A stretch of 64,000 bases of DNA from Flammeovirga sp. SJP92 (GTDB lineage Bacteria; Bacteroidota; Bacteroidia; Cytophagales; Flammeovirgaceae): contig NZ_LQAQ01000014.1 of assembly GCF_001583495.1 (NCBI RefSeq), positions 1 to 64,000 on the forward strand, in the 5' to 3' direction. Below, piece by piece: positions 45,639 to 55,314 of the stretch. The first letter of the stretch is position 1, and the number at the start of each line of letters is the position of its first letter. A program made the translations under genes and the position numbers. Below the pieces are notes generated by a model. That model was given only the letters and a program-made list of their open reading frames with translations, had not been told where the DNA came from and ran no database searches.

Positions 45639-48600
45639 ATGAAAAAGCTTGTCACAGCATTTGTAGAAAAACCTTTCTATGCACACATGTCTTTACTTCT
45701 TATCATTCTGCTAGGAGGTATTGCCACATACAGCATGAGAAAAGCGTCTTTCCCGCTTATTGAATCACGTATTATTACAGTCACTGTAATGTACCAAGGT
45801 GCTTCTCCAAAAGAAATGGATGAAGGTGTCACAACCCTTATTGAAAATGAAATCAGAGGTATTCCTGGTATAAAGGAAACAAGATCTGTTTCGGCTGAAA
45901 ACGTTGCCACTGTTACAGTTACCACAGAAGCCAAGGCTGATATTGATGAAGTATTGACCGATGTCAAAAATGCCGTTGATGGTATTTCTAACTTTCCTGC
46001 CGGCGCTGAAAAACCTTCTGTTTCCAAGACTAGAGCAACAACGAGTGCCATGTTCTTAGACCTTAAAGGTGAAAATCTAAGAGATCTGAAAAATTATGCA
46101 CAGCGTATTGAAGATGACTTCCTTGCGTCTGGAAAAATCTCTCAGATTGCAATTTCAGGCTTCCCTAATACTGAAATTTCAGTTGAAGTAGATGAAGACC
46201 TTTTACGTCGTTATAACATCAGCATCGATGATATCAAGACAGCTATTTCGAATAACAACCTTGATATCACTGGTGGTACAATTAAGAATGAAAGAGAAGA
46301 AATTGCCGTTTTAGCAAGATACCGTTCTTCTGACCCTGATAAAATCAAAGATATTGTAGTAAGAGCTACTACTGATGGCCGCGTAATTAAAGTTGGTGAT
46401 TTAGCTGATGTACATTATCAATTTGCCGATGTACCGAATGCCGTTTGGATGAATGGTAAAAATGCCATCTCAATTCAAATCAGCAAGTTGCACACCGAGG
46501 ATTTACAAAACATTTCTGAGTACATCAATGAGTACAAAGAAGAGTTTAATGCTACTCATGATGACGCCGAACTGATCATTGGATTTGACTTCCTCTCAGT
46601 CGTTAATACGCGTTTAGATACTCTAGTTGAAAATGGACTGTTGGGTATTATCCTTGTGGTCATCACGTTATCATTGTTCTTAAGTTTCCGTCTTTCACTT
46701 TGGGTAGCTTGGGGTATTCCATCTTCATTCCTTGGTATGTTTATTTTTGCCAGTTTGATGGGTGTTACACTAAATATGATCTCCCTTTTCGGTATGATCT
46801 TGATTATCGGTATTCTGGTGGATGATGGTATTGTGATTGGTGAAAATATCTTTACGCATTATGAAATGGGTAAATCTCCTATCAATGCTGCAATTGATGG
46901 TACAATGGAAGTAATCCCTGCCGTTCTTACTTCAGTTTCTACAACAATTATTGCTTTCTTCCCTTTCCTTTTCTTAGAATCAGGTTTAGAAATGATGGCA
47001 GAAATGGCTTTGGTTGTAATACTCTGTCTGTTGTTCTCATTATTTGAAGGTATGTTCTTATTGCCGTCTCACGTGAGTTCTCCAAAAGTATTAACGCCTA
47101 GAAAAGATGAGTCGAAGTTCAACAAAGTTCGTAAAGCACTTGATAGAGTGATCTTTACTTTCAGAGATAAAATATATGTTCCAATCCTTCGATTCTTATT
47201 AGATCACAAATGGTTTGGCATCTCAATTCCAGCGGCCGCAATTATTATTACAGTGGGTTTGATTGGAGGTAGAGTAATTGAATTGACTTTCTTCCCTAGC
47301 CCTCCTGGTGACTTCTTTAATATTGATTTAGCCTTAAAGCCCGGTATTCACCAAGACACTACCAAAACATACCTAATGCGTTATGAAGATGCTGTCTGGG
47401 AAGCGAATGAGGCGTTGAAAGAAGAATATAATACTGACTTTGAGTTTTTCGAACATACATTTGTGAGTTTAGGCAGTGCCTTCAGTGGTTCAGAAAGCGG
47501 TACACACACTGGTTCAGTTTTCGTAATTATGGAAGACCTGACAGACTCACCGATTGATGCTTCAACCATCAAAGCAAAAGTAAATGAGATTATTGGTGAA
47601 GAGCCTACCGCCCGTAAATTATCTGTTGGAGCCAACAACATGTGGGGCGCACCTGTATCCATCAGTTTATTAGGCTATAATTATGACGAGCTAGAACAAG
47701 CTTCAGATTTCTTAAAAGCTGAATTAAATGAGCATACGTCCCTTTACAATGTGATGGACAATAATCAGATTGGTGGTCAGGAGATCCGTTTACATTTGAA
47801 ACCAAAAGCGTATGCATTAGGATTTACTGAAGCTTCTTTGATGTCGCAAGTGAGAAATGGTTTCTTCGGTGCAGAAGCACAGCGCCTGCAAGTCAATAAA
47901 GATGAAATCCGAATTTATGTAAGGTACAAGAAAGAAAACCGCAACACCCTCGGTGACCTTGAAAGAATGCGTATCCGTACAGTAGAAGGTTTATACCCTC
48001 TTTCATTATTGGCAGACTTTAATGTTACTCGTGGTCCTGTGGCCATCAACCATTACAATGGTGAAAAAGAGATTAAAGTAGATGCCTATATGTTGAATGC
48101 TCAAGATCCTGTAATTCCAATTATTGAAGACTTAGAGAAATCTGTACTTCCAGAACTTGAAGCATTGTATCCTTCAGTAAGATATGAATATCAGGGACAA
48201 TTGAAGAGTTCAAAAGAAGATTCTGAGGAACTGGTGAATACATACGCTATTGCATTCCTCTTAATCATCATGATTTTGATGCTCCACTTCCGTTCATTCA
48301 CACAAGCGGCCATTGTTCTTGCTATGATTCCGTTGGGTATCATTGGGGCAATGTGGGGACATGGTATCGAAGGGCAAACCATCTCAATGTTCAGTATGCT
48401 AGGTATGGTCGCACTTTCGGGTACTATTATTAATGACGCCGTAGTTTACCTTTCAAAATTCAATCAGGATTTATTATCAGGAATGAAATTCGATGACGCC
48501 CTAATCAACGCCGGTAAATCAAGATTCAGACCTATCCTTTTGACAACTTTGACCACAACTATAGGTCTATATCCAATGATTTTGGAGACATCTCCACAAT

Positions 48601-48854
48601 CTAGATTCTTAGTTCCTGTTGCCATTTCATTGGCCTACGGAATTATGATTGGTACGGTCTTCATCTTAACTATTCTTCCTGTGTTAGTAAAAGTAATTAA
48701 TGATGCTAGAAGAGGTAAGAAATGGGTATTGACAGGTAAAAAGCCATCAAGAGAAGAAGTAGAAAATGTCTTTACTGAGATCGAAGCATCAAAAGCTATG
48801 AAAGCAAAGGATGCTCAATATAATGAAGACAACAAAGTATTAGAAGCCTATTAG
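45639..48854 (+). CDS. RND family efflux pump
   Basis: A 1071-residue inner-membrane transporter of the AcrB/CusA superfamily. An N-terminal helix is followed by the first porter domain (SRIITVTVMYQGASPKEMDE), a helix bundle with the proton-relay motif IIGILVDDGIVIGENI (paired aspartates in TM4), a second porter half (about 540-840) and the closing helix bundle with GMVALSGTIINDAVVYLSKF and RFRPILLTTLTTTIGLYPM. The length and paired halves fit a complete trimeric pump. The lack of the heavy-metal-type Met motifs favours organic substrates (HAE-1/HAE-like group), though the substrate is not known. It lies 22 bp after the adaptor gene. Confidence 0.92.
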   Translation: MKKLVTAFVEKPFYAHMSLLLIILLGGIATYSMRKASFPLIESRIITVTVMYQGASPKEMDEGVTTLIENEIRGIPGIKETRSVSAENVATVTVTTEAKADIDEVLTDVKNAVDGISNFPAGAEKPSVSKTRATTSAMFLDLKGENLRDLKNYAQRIEDDFLASGKISQIAISGFPNTEISVEVDEDLLRRYNISIDDIKTAISNNNLDITGGTIKNEREEIAVLARYRSSDPDKIKDIVVRATTDGRVIKVGDLADVHYQFADVPNAVWMNGKNAISIQISKLHTEDLQNISEYINEYKEEFNATHDDAELIIGFDFLSVVNTRLDTLVENGLLGIILVVITLSLFLSFRLSLWVAWGIPSSFLGMFIFASLMGVTLNMISLFGMILIIGILVDDGIVIGENIFTHYEMGKSPINAAIDGTMEVIPAVLTSVSTTIIAFFPFLFLESGLEMMAEMALVVILCLLFSLFEGMFLLPSHVSSPKVLTPRKDESKFNKVRKALDRVIFTFRDKIYVPILRFLLDHKWFGISIPAAAIIITVGLIGGRVIELTFFPSPPGDFFNIDLALKPGIHQDTTKTYLMRYEDAVWEANEALKEEYNTDFEFFEHTFVSLGSAFSGSESGTHTGSVFVIMEDLTDSPIDASTIKAKVNEIIGEEPTARKLSVGANNMWGAPVSISLLGYNYDELEQASDFLKAELNEHTSLYNVMDNNQIGGQEIRLHLKPKAYALGFTEASLMSQVRNGFFGAEAQRLQVNKDEIRIYVRYKKENRNTLGDLERMRIRTVEGLYPLSLLADFNVTRGPVAINHYNGEKEIKVDAYMLNAQDPVIPIIEDLEKSVLPELEALYPSVRYEYQGQLKSSKEDSEELVNTYAIAFLLIIMILMLHFRSFTQAAIVLAMIPLGIIGAMWGHGIEGQTISMFSMLGMVALSGTIINDAVVYLSKFNQDLLSGMKFDDALINAGKSRFRPILLTTLTTTIGLYPMILETSPQSRFLVPVAISLAYGIMIGTVFILTILPVLVKVINDARRGKKWVLTGKKPSREEVENVFTEIEASKAMKAKDAQYNEDNKVLEAY

Positions 48855-48907
48855 ATCAAAAGATATTCCCTGCTTGAATCTTACAATTTAAGTAGGGATA
48901 AAAGAAA

Positions 48908-50236
48908 ATGATAATGAAAAATATATTTATTTCGGCACTTTTGTTTCTGTTTACTTTTTCTCAAGTAACAGCACAACAACAGGAAGTGACTGTTTCTCAA
49001 ACCATCAACTTGGGTTTAGCTGAGGCTATTGCTCAAGGTTTGGAAAATAACTACGATATCCGCATTGAAGCACAAAATGTAGATATCGCAAAAACAAACA
49101 ATACATTAGAAAATGCCGGTTTGTTTCCTTCACTTAGTGTCAATACTGCTTGGAACCAACAATGGTCACAGGCTGTAAGCTCAAGTTTAGGAAATGTTAC
49201 TCCTGATGTAAAAACACAGTTCACCATCTTCAATGGTTTCCAAGTTTGGATCAATAAAGCACAATTGGAAGAGCTACAACATTTCTCCGAAGGAAATGCT
49301 CAAATTGTGATTGAAAACACCATCAAAGATATTATTGTAGGATATTATGGGGCGTTGTTAGAGCAAAACAGACTGGAAGTTGCAGAACGTCTTTCTCAAT
49401 TATCAAAAGAACGTTATGATTATACTAACTCTCAAAAAGAGTTAGGGCAAAAAGTAACTTATGATGTTTTACAGGCCAAAGTAGCTTGGTTTGAGGATAG
49501 AAAGACAGCTTTAGAACAAAAGAACACTTTGCAGGTCAAACTTCGTGAGTTAAACTTTATCATGGGAGTTCCTGAAGAGCAACAAACAACTTATAATCTT
49601 ACAGAAGATTTTGAAGCTGTTGAGAAAGATTATGTTCTTCAAGATTTGATTCAGAGGTTAAATGCCGACAACTCCACACTGAAAAATCAGTATGTCAATC
49701 AAATTATCAAACAAAAAGATATTGAATTGGCAAAAGCTGCTTTTATGCCTCAAGTCACAGGTAATGCCAGCCTTAATTATACTCATCAATACGCTGTGGG
49801 AGGAAATATTCCCAATTTTATGGTGGATGGTATCAACGGTTCTGTAGGAATGACTCTTTCACTTCCAATCTATATGGGAGGAAGCAGAAGAAGAGCAAAG
49901 CAGATTGCCACTATCAACAAACAAATTGCAGATATTGAAACTGCTCAAATGTCACATAGCTTAAACAATCAAATGATGCAAGTGTATGATACTTATGTTC
50001 TTCAAAGAGAAATTTTAGATTTAGCGGAAGAACAAGTAGCTACGGCTCAGTTGAACTTAGATATGTCGACCGAAAGATATAGAAACGGACAGATTAACTC
50101 CTTTAACCTTCGTGATGTTCAGATTCAATATCTGGACGCACAAAATTCCCGACTGTCAGCCATCTTTAATTTAATTTCTACGAATACAGAAATTGTAAGA
50201 TTGACGGGAGGTATCATTGATGCCTATGGCAATTAG
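48908..50236 (+). CDS. TolC-family outer-membrane efflux channel
   Basis: A 442-residue protein with signal peptide (ISALLFLFTFSQVTAQ). Two tandem halves of the outer-membrane efflux protein fold follow: LGLAEAIAQGLENNYDIRIE, FNGFQVWINKAQLEELQHF, then LSLPIYMGGSRRRAKQIATI in the second half, with long helices around. It forms the exit duct for the two upstream genes. The stop codon TAG at 50234-50236 overlaps the first base of repeat B copy 2, and a terminator follows. Confidence 0.9.
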   Translation: MIMKNIFISALLFLFTFSQVTAQQQEVTVSQTINLGLAEAIAQGLENNYDIRIEAQNVDIAKTNNTLENAGLFPSLSVNTAWNQQWSQAVSSSLGNVTPDVKTQFTIFNGFQVWINKAQLEELQHFSEGNAQIVIENTIKDIIVGYYGALLEQNRLEVAERLSQLSKERYDYTNSQKELGQKVTYDVLQAKVAWFEDRKTALEQKNTLQVKLRELNFIMGVPEEQQTTYNLTEDFEAVEKDYVLQDLIQRLNADNSTLKNQYVNQIIKQKDIELAKAAFMPQVTGNASLNYTHQYAVGGNIPNFMVDGINGSVGMTLSLPIYMGGSRRRAKQIATINKQIADIETAQMSHSLNNQMMQVYDTYVLQREILDLAEEQVATAQLNLDMSTERYRNGQINSFNLRDVQIQYLDAQNSRLSAIFNLISTNTEIVRLTGGIIDAYGN

Positions 50237-50257
50237 AGCATGTTTGAAACATCTCTT
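50236..50257 (+). repeat. dispersed repeat B, copy 2, starting on the TolC stop codon
   Basis: A 22-bp sequence, reverse complement of 22160-22181, with the perfect dyad ATGTTTgAAACAT at 50240-50252. Similarity runs on into TTAGT. It lies between the stop codon and the terminator. Confidence 0.55.
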
Positions 50258-50287
50258 TTAGTAAAAATTTAGATTGATTTATTTTTA

Positions 50288-50320
50288 AATCCCAATCAGT
50301 TTTGGTTGGGATTTTTTTAT
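50288..50320 (+). terminator. terminator of the RND efflux operon
   Basis: The stem AATCCCAA / TTGGGATT with a ten-base loop is followed by a run of T. Confidence 0.75.
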
Positions 50321-50334
50321 AAGTAATAAGGTAG

Positions 50335-50458
50335 AAGAAAGTGAATGTTTCGTACACTACCCACCGTACACACTGTACGCTGTTCACCGTACTGCTTGTA
50401 CACTATACACCGTACAGTGTGTACGGTGAATAGTGTACAGACAATACATAAGTACTAG
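50335..50458 (-). repeat. dispersed repeat A, copy 2: array of four 23-bp units
   Basis: Units at 50349-50371, 50372-50394 and 50395-50417 are in one orientation and 50418-50440 in the other, matching copy 1 (15856-15980) reversed. The outer pair of units (50395-50417 and 50418-50440) can form a hairpin with 19 of 20 positions paired. It lies between convergent genes, just after a terminator, as copy 1 does. Confidence 0.8.
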
Positions 50459-50506
50459 GACAGAAAAAGGAGCAATTTTAGGTTTTATCTTTTTTCCTGA
50501 TTCTTA

Positions 50507-50962
50507 CTAATTATAGATCACCACATACGCATTCAAAGAAGTGGCGATATTAATCCAAATGAAATAAGGAAGAATTAATAATGACCAGAACCTAAGTTGT
50601 TTGTAATAATTCAAAAGATAAATATAAATCAAAGCTGTCAGAGCAGTGATGATAACCAAACCAAACAAGGTATTTCTGAAATAAAAGAATACAGGATTCC
50701 AGCTGATATTAAGAATCACTTGAGCACCATAGAGTACAAAAAACAACAATCTATTTTCCTTATTATAAAGCTTTGCTAAAAACACTGAAAAAGTAATCAT
50801 AATGGTAGTCCATGCCACACCAAATACCCATCCAGGAGGCGTCCATGGTGCTTTATTCATTGCCTGATACCATTCTGATGGCACACCATCCCCAGTAAAA
50901 AAGCCACCTATGGCTAAACCTGAAAAGTTTATTATTAAGAAAACGATTATTCTAATCCACAT
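50507..50962 (-). CDS. tspO: TspO/MBR family protein
   Basis: A 151-residue protein with five membrane helices. The signature APWTPPGWVFGVAWT (about 38-52) and the later NISWNPVFF are conserved in TspO, the tryptophan-rich sensory protein that binds tetrapyrroles and responds to oxygen, light or stress. It is a single gene, convergent with the efflux operon. Confidence 0.9.
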   Translation of the reverse strand: MWIRIIVFLIINFSGLAIGGFFTGDGVPSEWYQAMNKAPWTPPGWVFGVAWTTIMITFSVFLAKLYNKENRLLFFVLYGAQVILNISWNPVFFYFRNTLFGLVIITALTALIYIYLLNYYKQLRFWSLLILPYFIWINIATSLNAYVVIYN

Positions 50963-51358
50963 AAATCTTTTTTTTTGGAAGTTTGAATTGATAAAAAACG
51001 AAGTTCAATTGAATCAAACTGATTTACTTTTACAGGTATTCAAATGAGCTTTCCTATTATTAAATCTATAGTTGCAAAGATTGTTTTAGAGCATGTTTGA
51101 AAAAATAGAAGTTCTATAGTTGATGAAATTAATAAACTCACGTTCTGAGAGGATGAATTTTCACTAAAAGAGATGCTTCAAACATGTTATTAGGACTGTT
51201 GAACTAAAGTTACATTTTGATTAAATCCCCTTTAAATTGGAACTTTTTGTATTAATTGAAGTCTCTTGATAGTGATTTAAAGAACTTTTCAGATACATGA
51301 AACTGTGGTTATCACTTCACTGTTAAAGAAGTAACTATTCCTGTTAGACCTAATTTTT
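50963..51358. other. 396-bp intergenic region with a repeat-B-like inverted pair
   Basis: It separates divergent tspO and the cysteine-patterned lipoprotein gene. No coding frame is visible. The segment 51088-51187 is bounded by inverted copies of CATGTTTGAA and looks like a small non-coding mobile element. Confidence 0.45.
51088..51187. repeat. possible miniature element with repeat-B ends
   Basis: CATGTTTGAA (51092-51101, within AGAGCATGTTTGAA) and TTCAAACATG (51178-51187, within ACTAAAAGAGATGCTTCAAA) are inverted. Both ends resemble the two halves of repeat B at 22160 and 50236, as if those were solo or collapsed copies. Confidence 0.45.
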
Positions 51359-52258
51359 ATGAAAAACCTAAAGCTGCTTTTACTCGTTATTGCACCATTT
51401 ATTGTTATGGCCTGCGACCTCATCAATGATGAGGAAGACTGCTCTACTGCAAGTGTTTTAAGACATTACAACACACTAATAAGCGACATTTCCAGGGCAG
51501 ATACAACGGACTGTCAAGCAATAGCTGAAGCCCTAGATTCTGCAATTGTTTTTGTGGAAGACAACAAAATTTGTGTTGTGACTTCTTTTGCATCCGCAGA
51601 CAGTACCATTGACGCACTTAGTTTTATTGACAATGAGCTTGAAAAATGGAAAACAACAAGAGCTCAATACGATGAATGTGCTGGATTTACTACATCCGTT
51701 GCTCCTTGCTCAGCAGAAATGATCGCTTCTAAAAGAGATGAATATAAAATTGCATATTATGATGCTTATGATAGCAGAAATTGCGATGACATTTTAGCTG
51801 CTATTGATACTTATGTCTCTTATATGGAAGAGAATAAAGATTGTATTGCAGAAAGCTCTTCTATTGCTGCAGTTGATACTGAAATAGAGGTATTTATCAG
51901 TGCACGAAAAATCATTTTAGAAAGTAGTTGTCACGCAGATGTTTTGGAAACATTCAATCTTTTTGGACAAATAACTGAAGTCAGTGAAATGAGTTGCGTT
52001 CAAGCCGCCTCTACTTTTGTCAAAGCGGAGAGTCTTTATCAAGATGCATTGCTTGAACAAAATTGTCATTCATTGATTTTAAATGCTGAACGTATTATAG
52101 AAATATATGATAATAAATTGGACTGTTTAGTGGAATTTGTAGCTGACAAATATGAATTCACTGAAGACGAAGCAAGAGAGATCATCACTCAGAAAATTGG
52201 TATTATTAATCAAAATCTAGAGTCTGCAAAATCAAATTGCTCTGGTTTTGATGAATGA
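51359..52258 (+). CDS. lipoprotein with three four-cysteine repeats
   Basis: A 299-residue lipoprotein (lipobox VMAC, Cys19). The other cysteines fall into three repeats of four: 28/52/72/107, 117/142/162/191 and 213/236/256/294. In all three, the second and third Cys are exactly 20 residues apart, and the first and second 23-25. Each repeat is helical and acidic (ALDSAIVFVEDNKIC, AIDTYVSYMEENKDC, NAERIIEIYDNKLDC). This suggests three copies of a disulfide-stapled helical module on the cell surface or in the periplasm. No known family recognised. Confidence 0.6.
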   Translation: MKNLKLLLLVIAPFIVMACDLINDEEDCSTASVLRHYNTLISDISRADTTDCQAIAEALDSAIVFVEDNKICVVTSFASADSTIDALSFIDNELEKWKTTRAQYDECAGFTTSVAPCSAEMIASKRDEYKIAYYDAYDSRNCDDILAAIDTYVSYMEENKDCIAESSSIAAVDTEIEVFISARKIILESSCHADVLETFNLFGQITEVSEMSCVQAASTFVKAESLYQDALLEQNCHSLILNAERIIEIYDNKLDCLVEFVADKYEFTEDEAREIITQKIGIINQNLESAKSNCSGFDE

Positions 52259-52404
52259 TTAAGAAGGAAGTTATTTTCTTTTGTAATTAACCTATAATAA
52301 GTGGTATTCCACTAGCTTTAAGTTTATTTTTTAAGTATATTTATTGAAAGAAAAAATTAAAAACTCGATTGGTATTACAGGTGCATAGTAGACCAATGTG
52401 AGTG

Positions 52405-52433
52405 GCCTTTCAAGCAATTGAAAGGCTTTTTTT
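52405..52433. terminator. terminator between the lipoprotein gene and the MATE gene
   Basis: GCCTTTCAA / TTGAAAGGC with a four-base loop and T7 on the plus strand. It lies about 150 bp past the lipoprotein stop. Confidence 0.7.
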
Positions 52434-52437
52434 ATGT

Positions 52438-53796
52438 CTAGTTATTTACCAAGTTCTTAGCCCATTTTCCGGAGTTCTTTCTCCACATATAAACTGCCAA
52501 ACGTAGATATTCTTCCAAAGAGACAATGATGTAAACCCAAAAGATGGAAAGGTCAAAAACAAAAGCACCTAAAATTCCGAGCGGTATAGAGAATATCCAC
52601 GTACTGAACATCCCCAATACTGTGGTAAACTTGGTATCACCGCCTGATCTTAAAATACCTGCTGCTACGATAAAATTGGACATTTTACAAGGTAAAAGGA
52701 AGGCAAAAATATAACACAGCTCCATAGTAATTACGGCTACTTCATCTGTTACTTGATATAGCTTAATGTAAAGTGGAGTGAGCAAGGCAATAAACACCGC
52801 AACGATGATAGAAGAAATCAGGGTCAATTTTAATAACTTAGTGCCATATACTTTTGCTTTAAGAATATTGTTTTGCCCCAACTGATAACCAATAACAATA
52901 GCTCCTGCAGATGCTAATCCCATAAAGAAACCAATACTCAACATTTGTAATGGCAAAGTCATAGTCATTGCGGCAATATCGACTGTACCCATTTTACCAT
53001 AAATCATGGAATAACAAGTTTCTCCAATAGCCCAAGACATATCTCCAAGGATTAATGGTGCACTTACACTTAGTAATGGATAGATAGCAGATTTATCAAA
53101 ATGGAATAAATGGTTTAGCTTTACATTTCCAGGATAATTTTTCCATTGCATAATTCCCCAGAGGGCAATTGCCTCAATCCACATCGAAATAACAGTGGCC
53201 CATGCGGCACCTTCCATTCCTAATGCAGGAACACCAAAGCCACCAAAAATCAACCAATAGTTTACAATTGTATTGACAATCACTTTAATAAAACTCAACT
53301 GCATCACCAGTTTCGCTTTACCTATACTTCTTAAAGAAGAACTATATGCACCACTTAACAATATGGCAGGAAAACCGACAGCTACAATCTGCTGATAAAG
53401 TCCTCCATAATGTATTACTTCAGGATCATTGGAAAATAATGAAAGAATTTGTGAAGGAAAGAGTACACTCATTGCAATACCCAAAAGCATTACCAGGAAA
53501 CCAATTTTCAATAAGTCTCCCACTAAATAACTGATCTTGTCTTTTTCCTTTTTCCCCCAATATTGAGCGATAAAAACACCAGCACCGTTGGCTAATCCCA
53601 TGATACCAACAATGTAAACGAAGGTAAGTCTTCCTCCAAGCCCCACTGAGGCAATGATTGTCTCTCCAAGTTGCCCTACCATCACTTGATCTACCATTCC
53701 TAATGCATATTGCAAAAGGCTTTGCATAGAAATTGGCAAAGCAACATCCCAAACTTCCTTGTAGAACTTTCTTTGATTGTTTTTTAAAGACAACAT
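52438..53796 (-). CDS. MATE family efflux transporter
   Basis: A protein of about 452 residues with 12 membrane helices in two related halves (ALPISMQSLLQYALGMVDQV in the first, SAPLILGDMSWAIGETCYSM in the second), typical of MatE carriers that export drugs or cations using a sodium or proton gradient. The frame reaches ATG at 53829, but a -7-like element (minus strand TACTTTTG, 53832-53839) would place the transcript start at that codon. I therefore favour the ATG at 53796 (MLSLKNNQRKFYKEVW). Single gene. Substrate unknown. Confidence 0.85.
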   Translation of the reverse strand: MLSLKNNQRKFYKEVWDVALPISMQSLLQYALGMVDQVMVGQLGETIIASVGLGGRLTFVYIVGIMGLANGAGVFIAQYWGKKEKDKISYLVGDLLKIGFLVMLLGIAMSVLFPSQILSLFSNDPEVIHYGGLYQQIVAVGFPAILLSGAYSSSLRSIGKAKLVMQLSFIKVIVNTIVNYWLIFGGFGVPALGMEGAAWATVISMWIEAIALWGIMQWKNYPGNVKLNHLFHFDKSAIYPLLSVSAPLILGDMSWAIGETCYSMIYGKMGTVDIAAMTMTLPLQMLSIGFFMGLASAGAIVIGYQLGQNNILKAKVYGTKLLKLTLISSIIVAVFIALLTPLYIKLYQVTDEVAVITMELCYIFAFLLPCKMSNFIVAAGILRSGGDTKFTTVLGMFSTWIFSIPLGILGAFVFDLSIFWVYIIVSLEEYLRLAVYMWRKNSGKWAKNLVNN

Positions 53797-53917
53797 ATTT
53801 AATATGTGAGAGTAACTAAATTGAAACATTACAAAAGTAAGCTCAAGTTGGTTAAATGGAAGAAGAGTTGAGCTTTATTAGGCAAGAAAGATTAGATTCT
53901 TTAATGGATTTTTATAA

Positions 53918-54499
53918 TTACAGTCTCTCTGCGGTCATTTTTGATAACATAGCCCACTGAACTGCGATTAAGGTTTTAGCATCTCTTATTTTATCTGATT
54001 GATAGAGTTTGACCATCTCGTCATAAGTATATTTAATCACTCTGATGTCCTCTCCTTCATGAAGATTTCCACCTCCTTCTGATATTTGTTGATCCAGCTC
54101 TGCAAAAAACAACGCTACTTTCTCATTACATCCTCCTGGTGTTGAATAAAATGTAGACAGATACTGTACATTCTTTAAAGAATAACCAATTTCTTCCTTA
54201 GTTTCTCTACGCAATGCCTGTTCAGCTGTTTCTCCTTCATCTACCATTCCAGCCATGCATTCTACCAAAAGGCCATTAGGATTTTCCTCTGAAAGAGTGG
54301 GTATTCTTATTTGTTCAACAAACCAGTATTTTTGCTCTGCAGTATGATAAAATAAACCTGCAATCGCTTCATTTCTCACTACAACTTCTCTTGATATTTC
54401 ACCAGATCTTAAACCGTTAAATTTTTGGTGATCAAATTTTACTACATCAATTTTTAGAAACCCATCATAGGCTCTTGTTCGCTTTTTAATGTTTATCAT
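53918..54499 (-). CDS. Nudix hydrolase, ADP-sugar pyrophosphatase type
   Basis: A 193-residue enzyme with a perfect Nudix box: G84, E90, R98-E99, E102-E103 and G105 (GMVDEGETAEQALRRETKEE core). The N-terminal domain (VVVRNEAIAGLFYHTAEQKY, WFVEQIRIP) and PNGLLVECMAGMVDEGE fit the NudF/NudK group, which splits ADP-ribose or GDP-mannose into nucleoside and sugar phosphates. Which of these is the substrate cannot be told. Single leftward gene, divergent from the gene at 54753. Confidence 0.85.
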   Translation of the reverse strand: MINIKKRTRAYDGFLKIDVVKFDHQKFNGLRSGEISREVVVRNEAIAGLFYHTAEQKYWFVEQIRIPTLSEENPNGLLVECMAGMVDEGETAEQALRRETKEEIGYSLKNVQYLSTFYSTPGGCNEKVALFFAELDQQISEGGGNLHEGEDIRVIKYTYDEMVKLYQSDKIRDAKTLIAVQWAMLSKMTAERL

Positions 54500-54752
54500 T
54501 ACATTTTATTTAAATGATTCTCACCGCTAAAATAATCAACTCCTTTCATAAATTTTCAAATCTTTTTACTGTAGCTACAACTAGATTATTATTACTTGAA
54601 TATGAAATATTTATATTTTGTCATTCAAAGACGATCAGTTGTCATAAACAAACAAATATTCCAATTATTTCAACAAATATCTTTACCTTACGTAATAGAA
54701 AAGATATTTTGAAAAGGAGTAAATTCTATTTTTCACAAAACTCAAAAGACAA

Positions 54753-55244
54753 ATGAAAGCATTAGCACTATTTTCTTTTTTCATCCTATTTACCACTTCT
54801 TTATTTGCCCAGGAGAAATTACTCTTAGATAAGGATTACACTTATAAAATGGATTACAAAGCCTTCAAAAAGCTTTACAAAAAAGAAGATGATAGAGATA
54901 AAAAGGAATTTATTATTTATGATGGACTAAAAGCATATAAAAAAAATATGTCAGGTTACTATGTAGCCTATAAATGTAAATTCAATGCTCAAAGAAAATT
55001 AATCGGTTTTGATATTCAATTTGTAGCAGATTCTAAAGAAGATGTGAGAGATATTTCAGTTTCCTATATGCAAGAGCTAGTCAACGAACATGGCTATGTT
55101 CAGAAAAAAGTTGGAGGAACTAAAGTAGCTTATGAAAAAGATATTTTCTCTTATAAATTCCAAACTTTAGGTTATGATTACATTGATAAGAGAAAGAAAA
55201 AGTGGATCGCTAAATATCAGATGAGAGCTTACGACCACAATTAA
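54753..55244 (+). CDS. small secreted protein of unknown function
   Basis: A 163-residue protein with a clean signal peptide (MKALALFSFFILFTTSLFAQ). The mature part is very rich in Lys, Asp and Tyr (YKMDYKAFKKLYKKEDDRDK) with alternating strands and helices. I recognise no family. Own terminator downstream. Confidence 0.6.
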   Translation: MKALALFSFFILFTTSLFAQEKLLLDKDYTYKMDYKAFKKLYKKEDDRDKKEFIIYDGLKAYKKNMSGYYVAYKCKFNAQRKLIGFDIQFVADSKEDVRDISVSYMQELVNEHGYVQKKVGGTKVAYEKDIFSYKFQTLGYDYIDKRKKKWIAKYQMRAYDHN

Positions 55245-55266
55245 AAATTATTTAATGCATTTAAAT

Positions 55267-55304
55267 AGCCAGAATTTTATTTGTGAAATTCTGGCTGTTT
55301 TTTT
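55267..55304 (+). terminator. terminator after the small secreted protein gene
   Basis: A perfect 11-bp stem AGCCAGAATTT / AAATTCTGGCT followed by a T-run. Confidence 0.75.
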
Positions 55305-55314
55305 ATATAAAGAT

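Noticed and set aside
54514-54756. An 80-codon plus-strand frame overlapping the small secreted protein gene by 4 bp
   Set aside because: Composition is unlike local proteins (Ile, Phe, Asn, Cys, His mix without order), no signal or domain, and it covers the expected promoter of the next gene.
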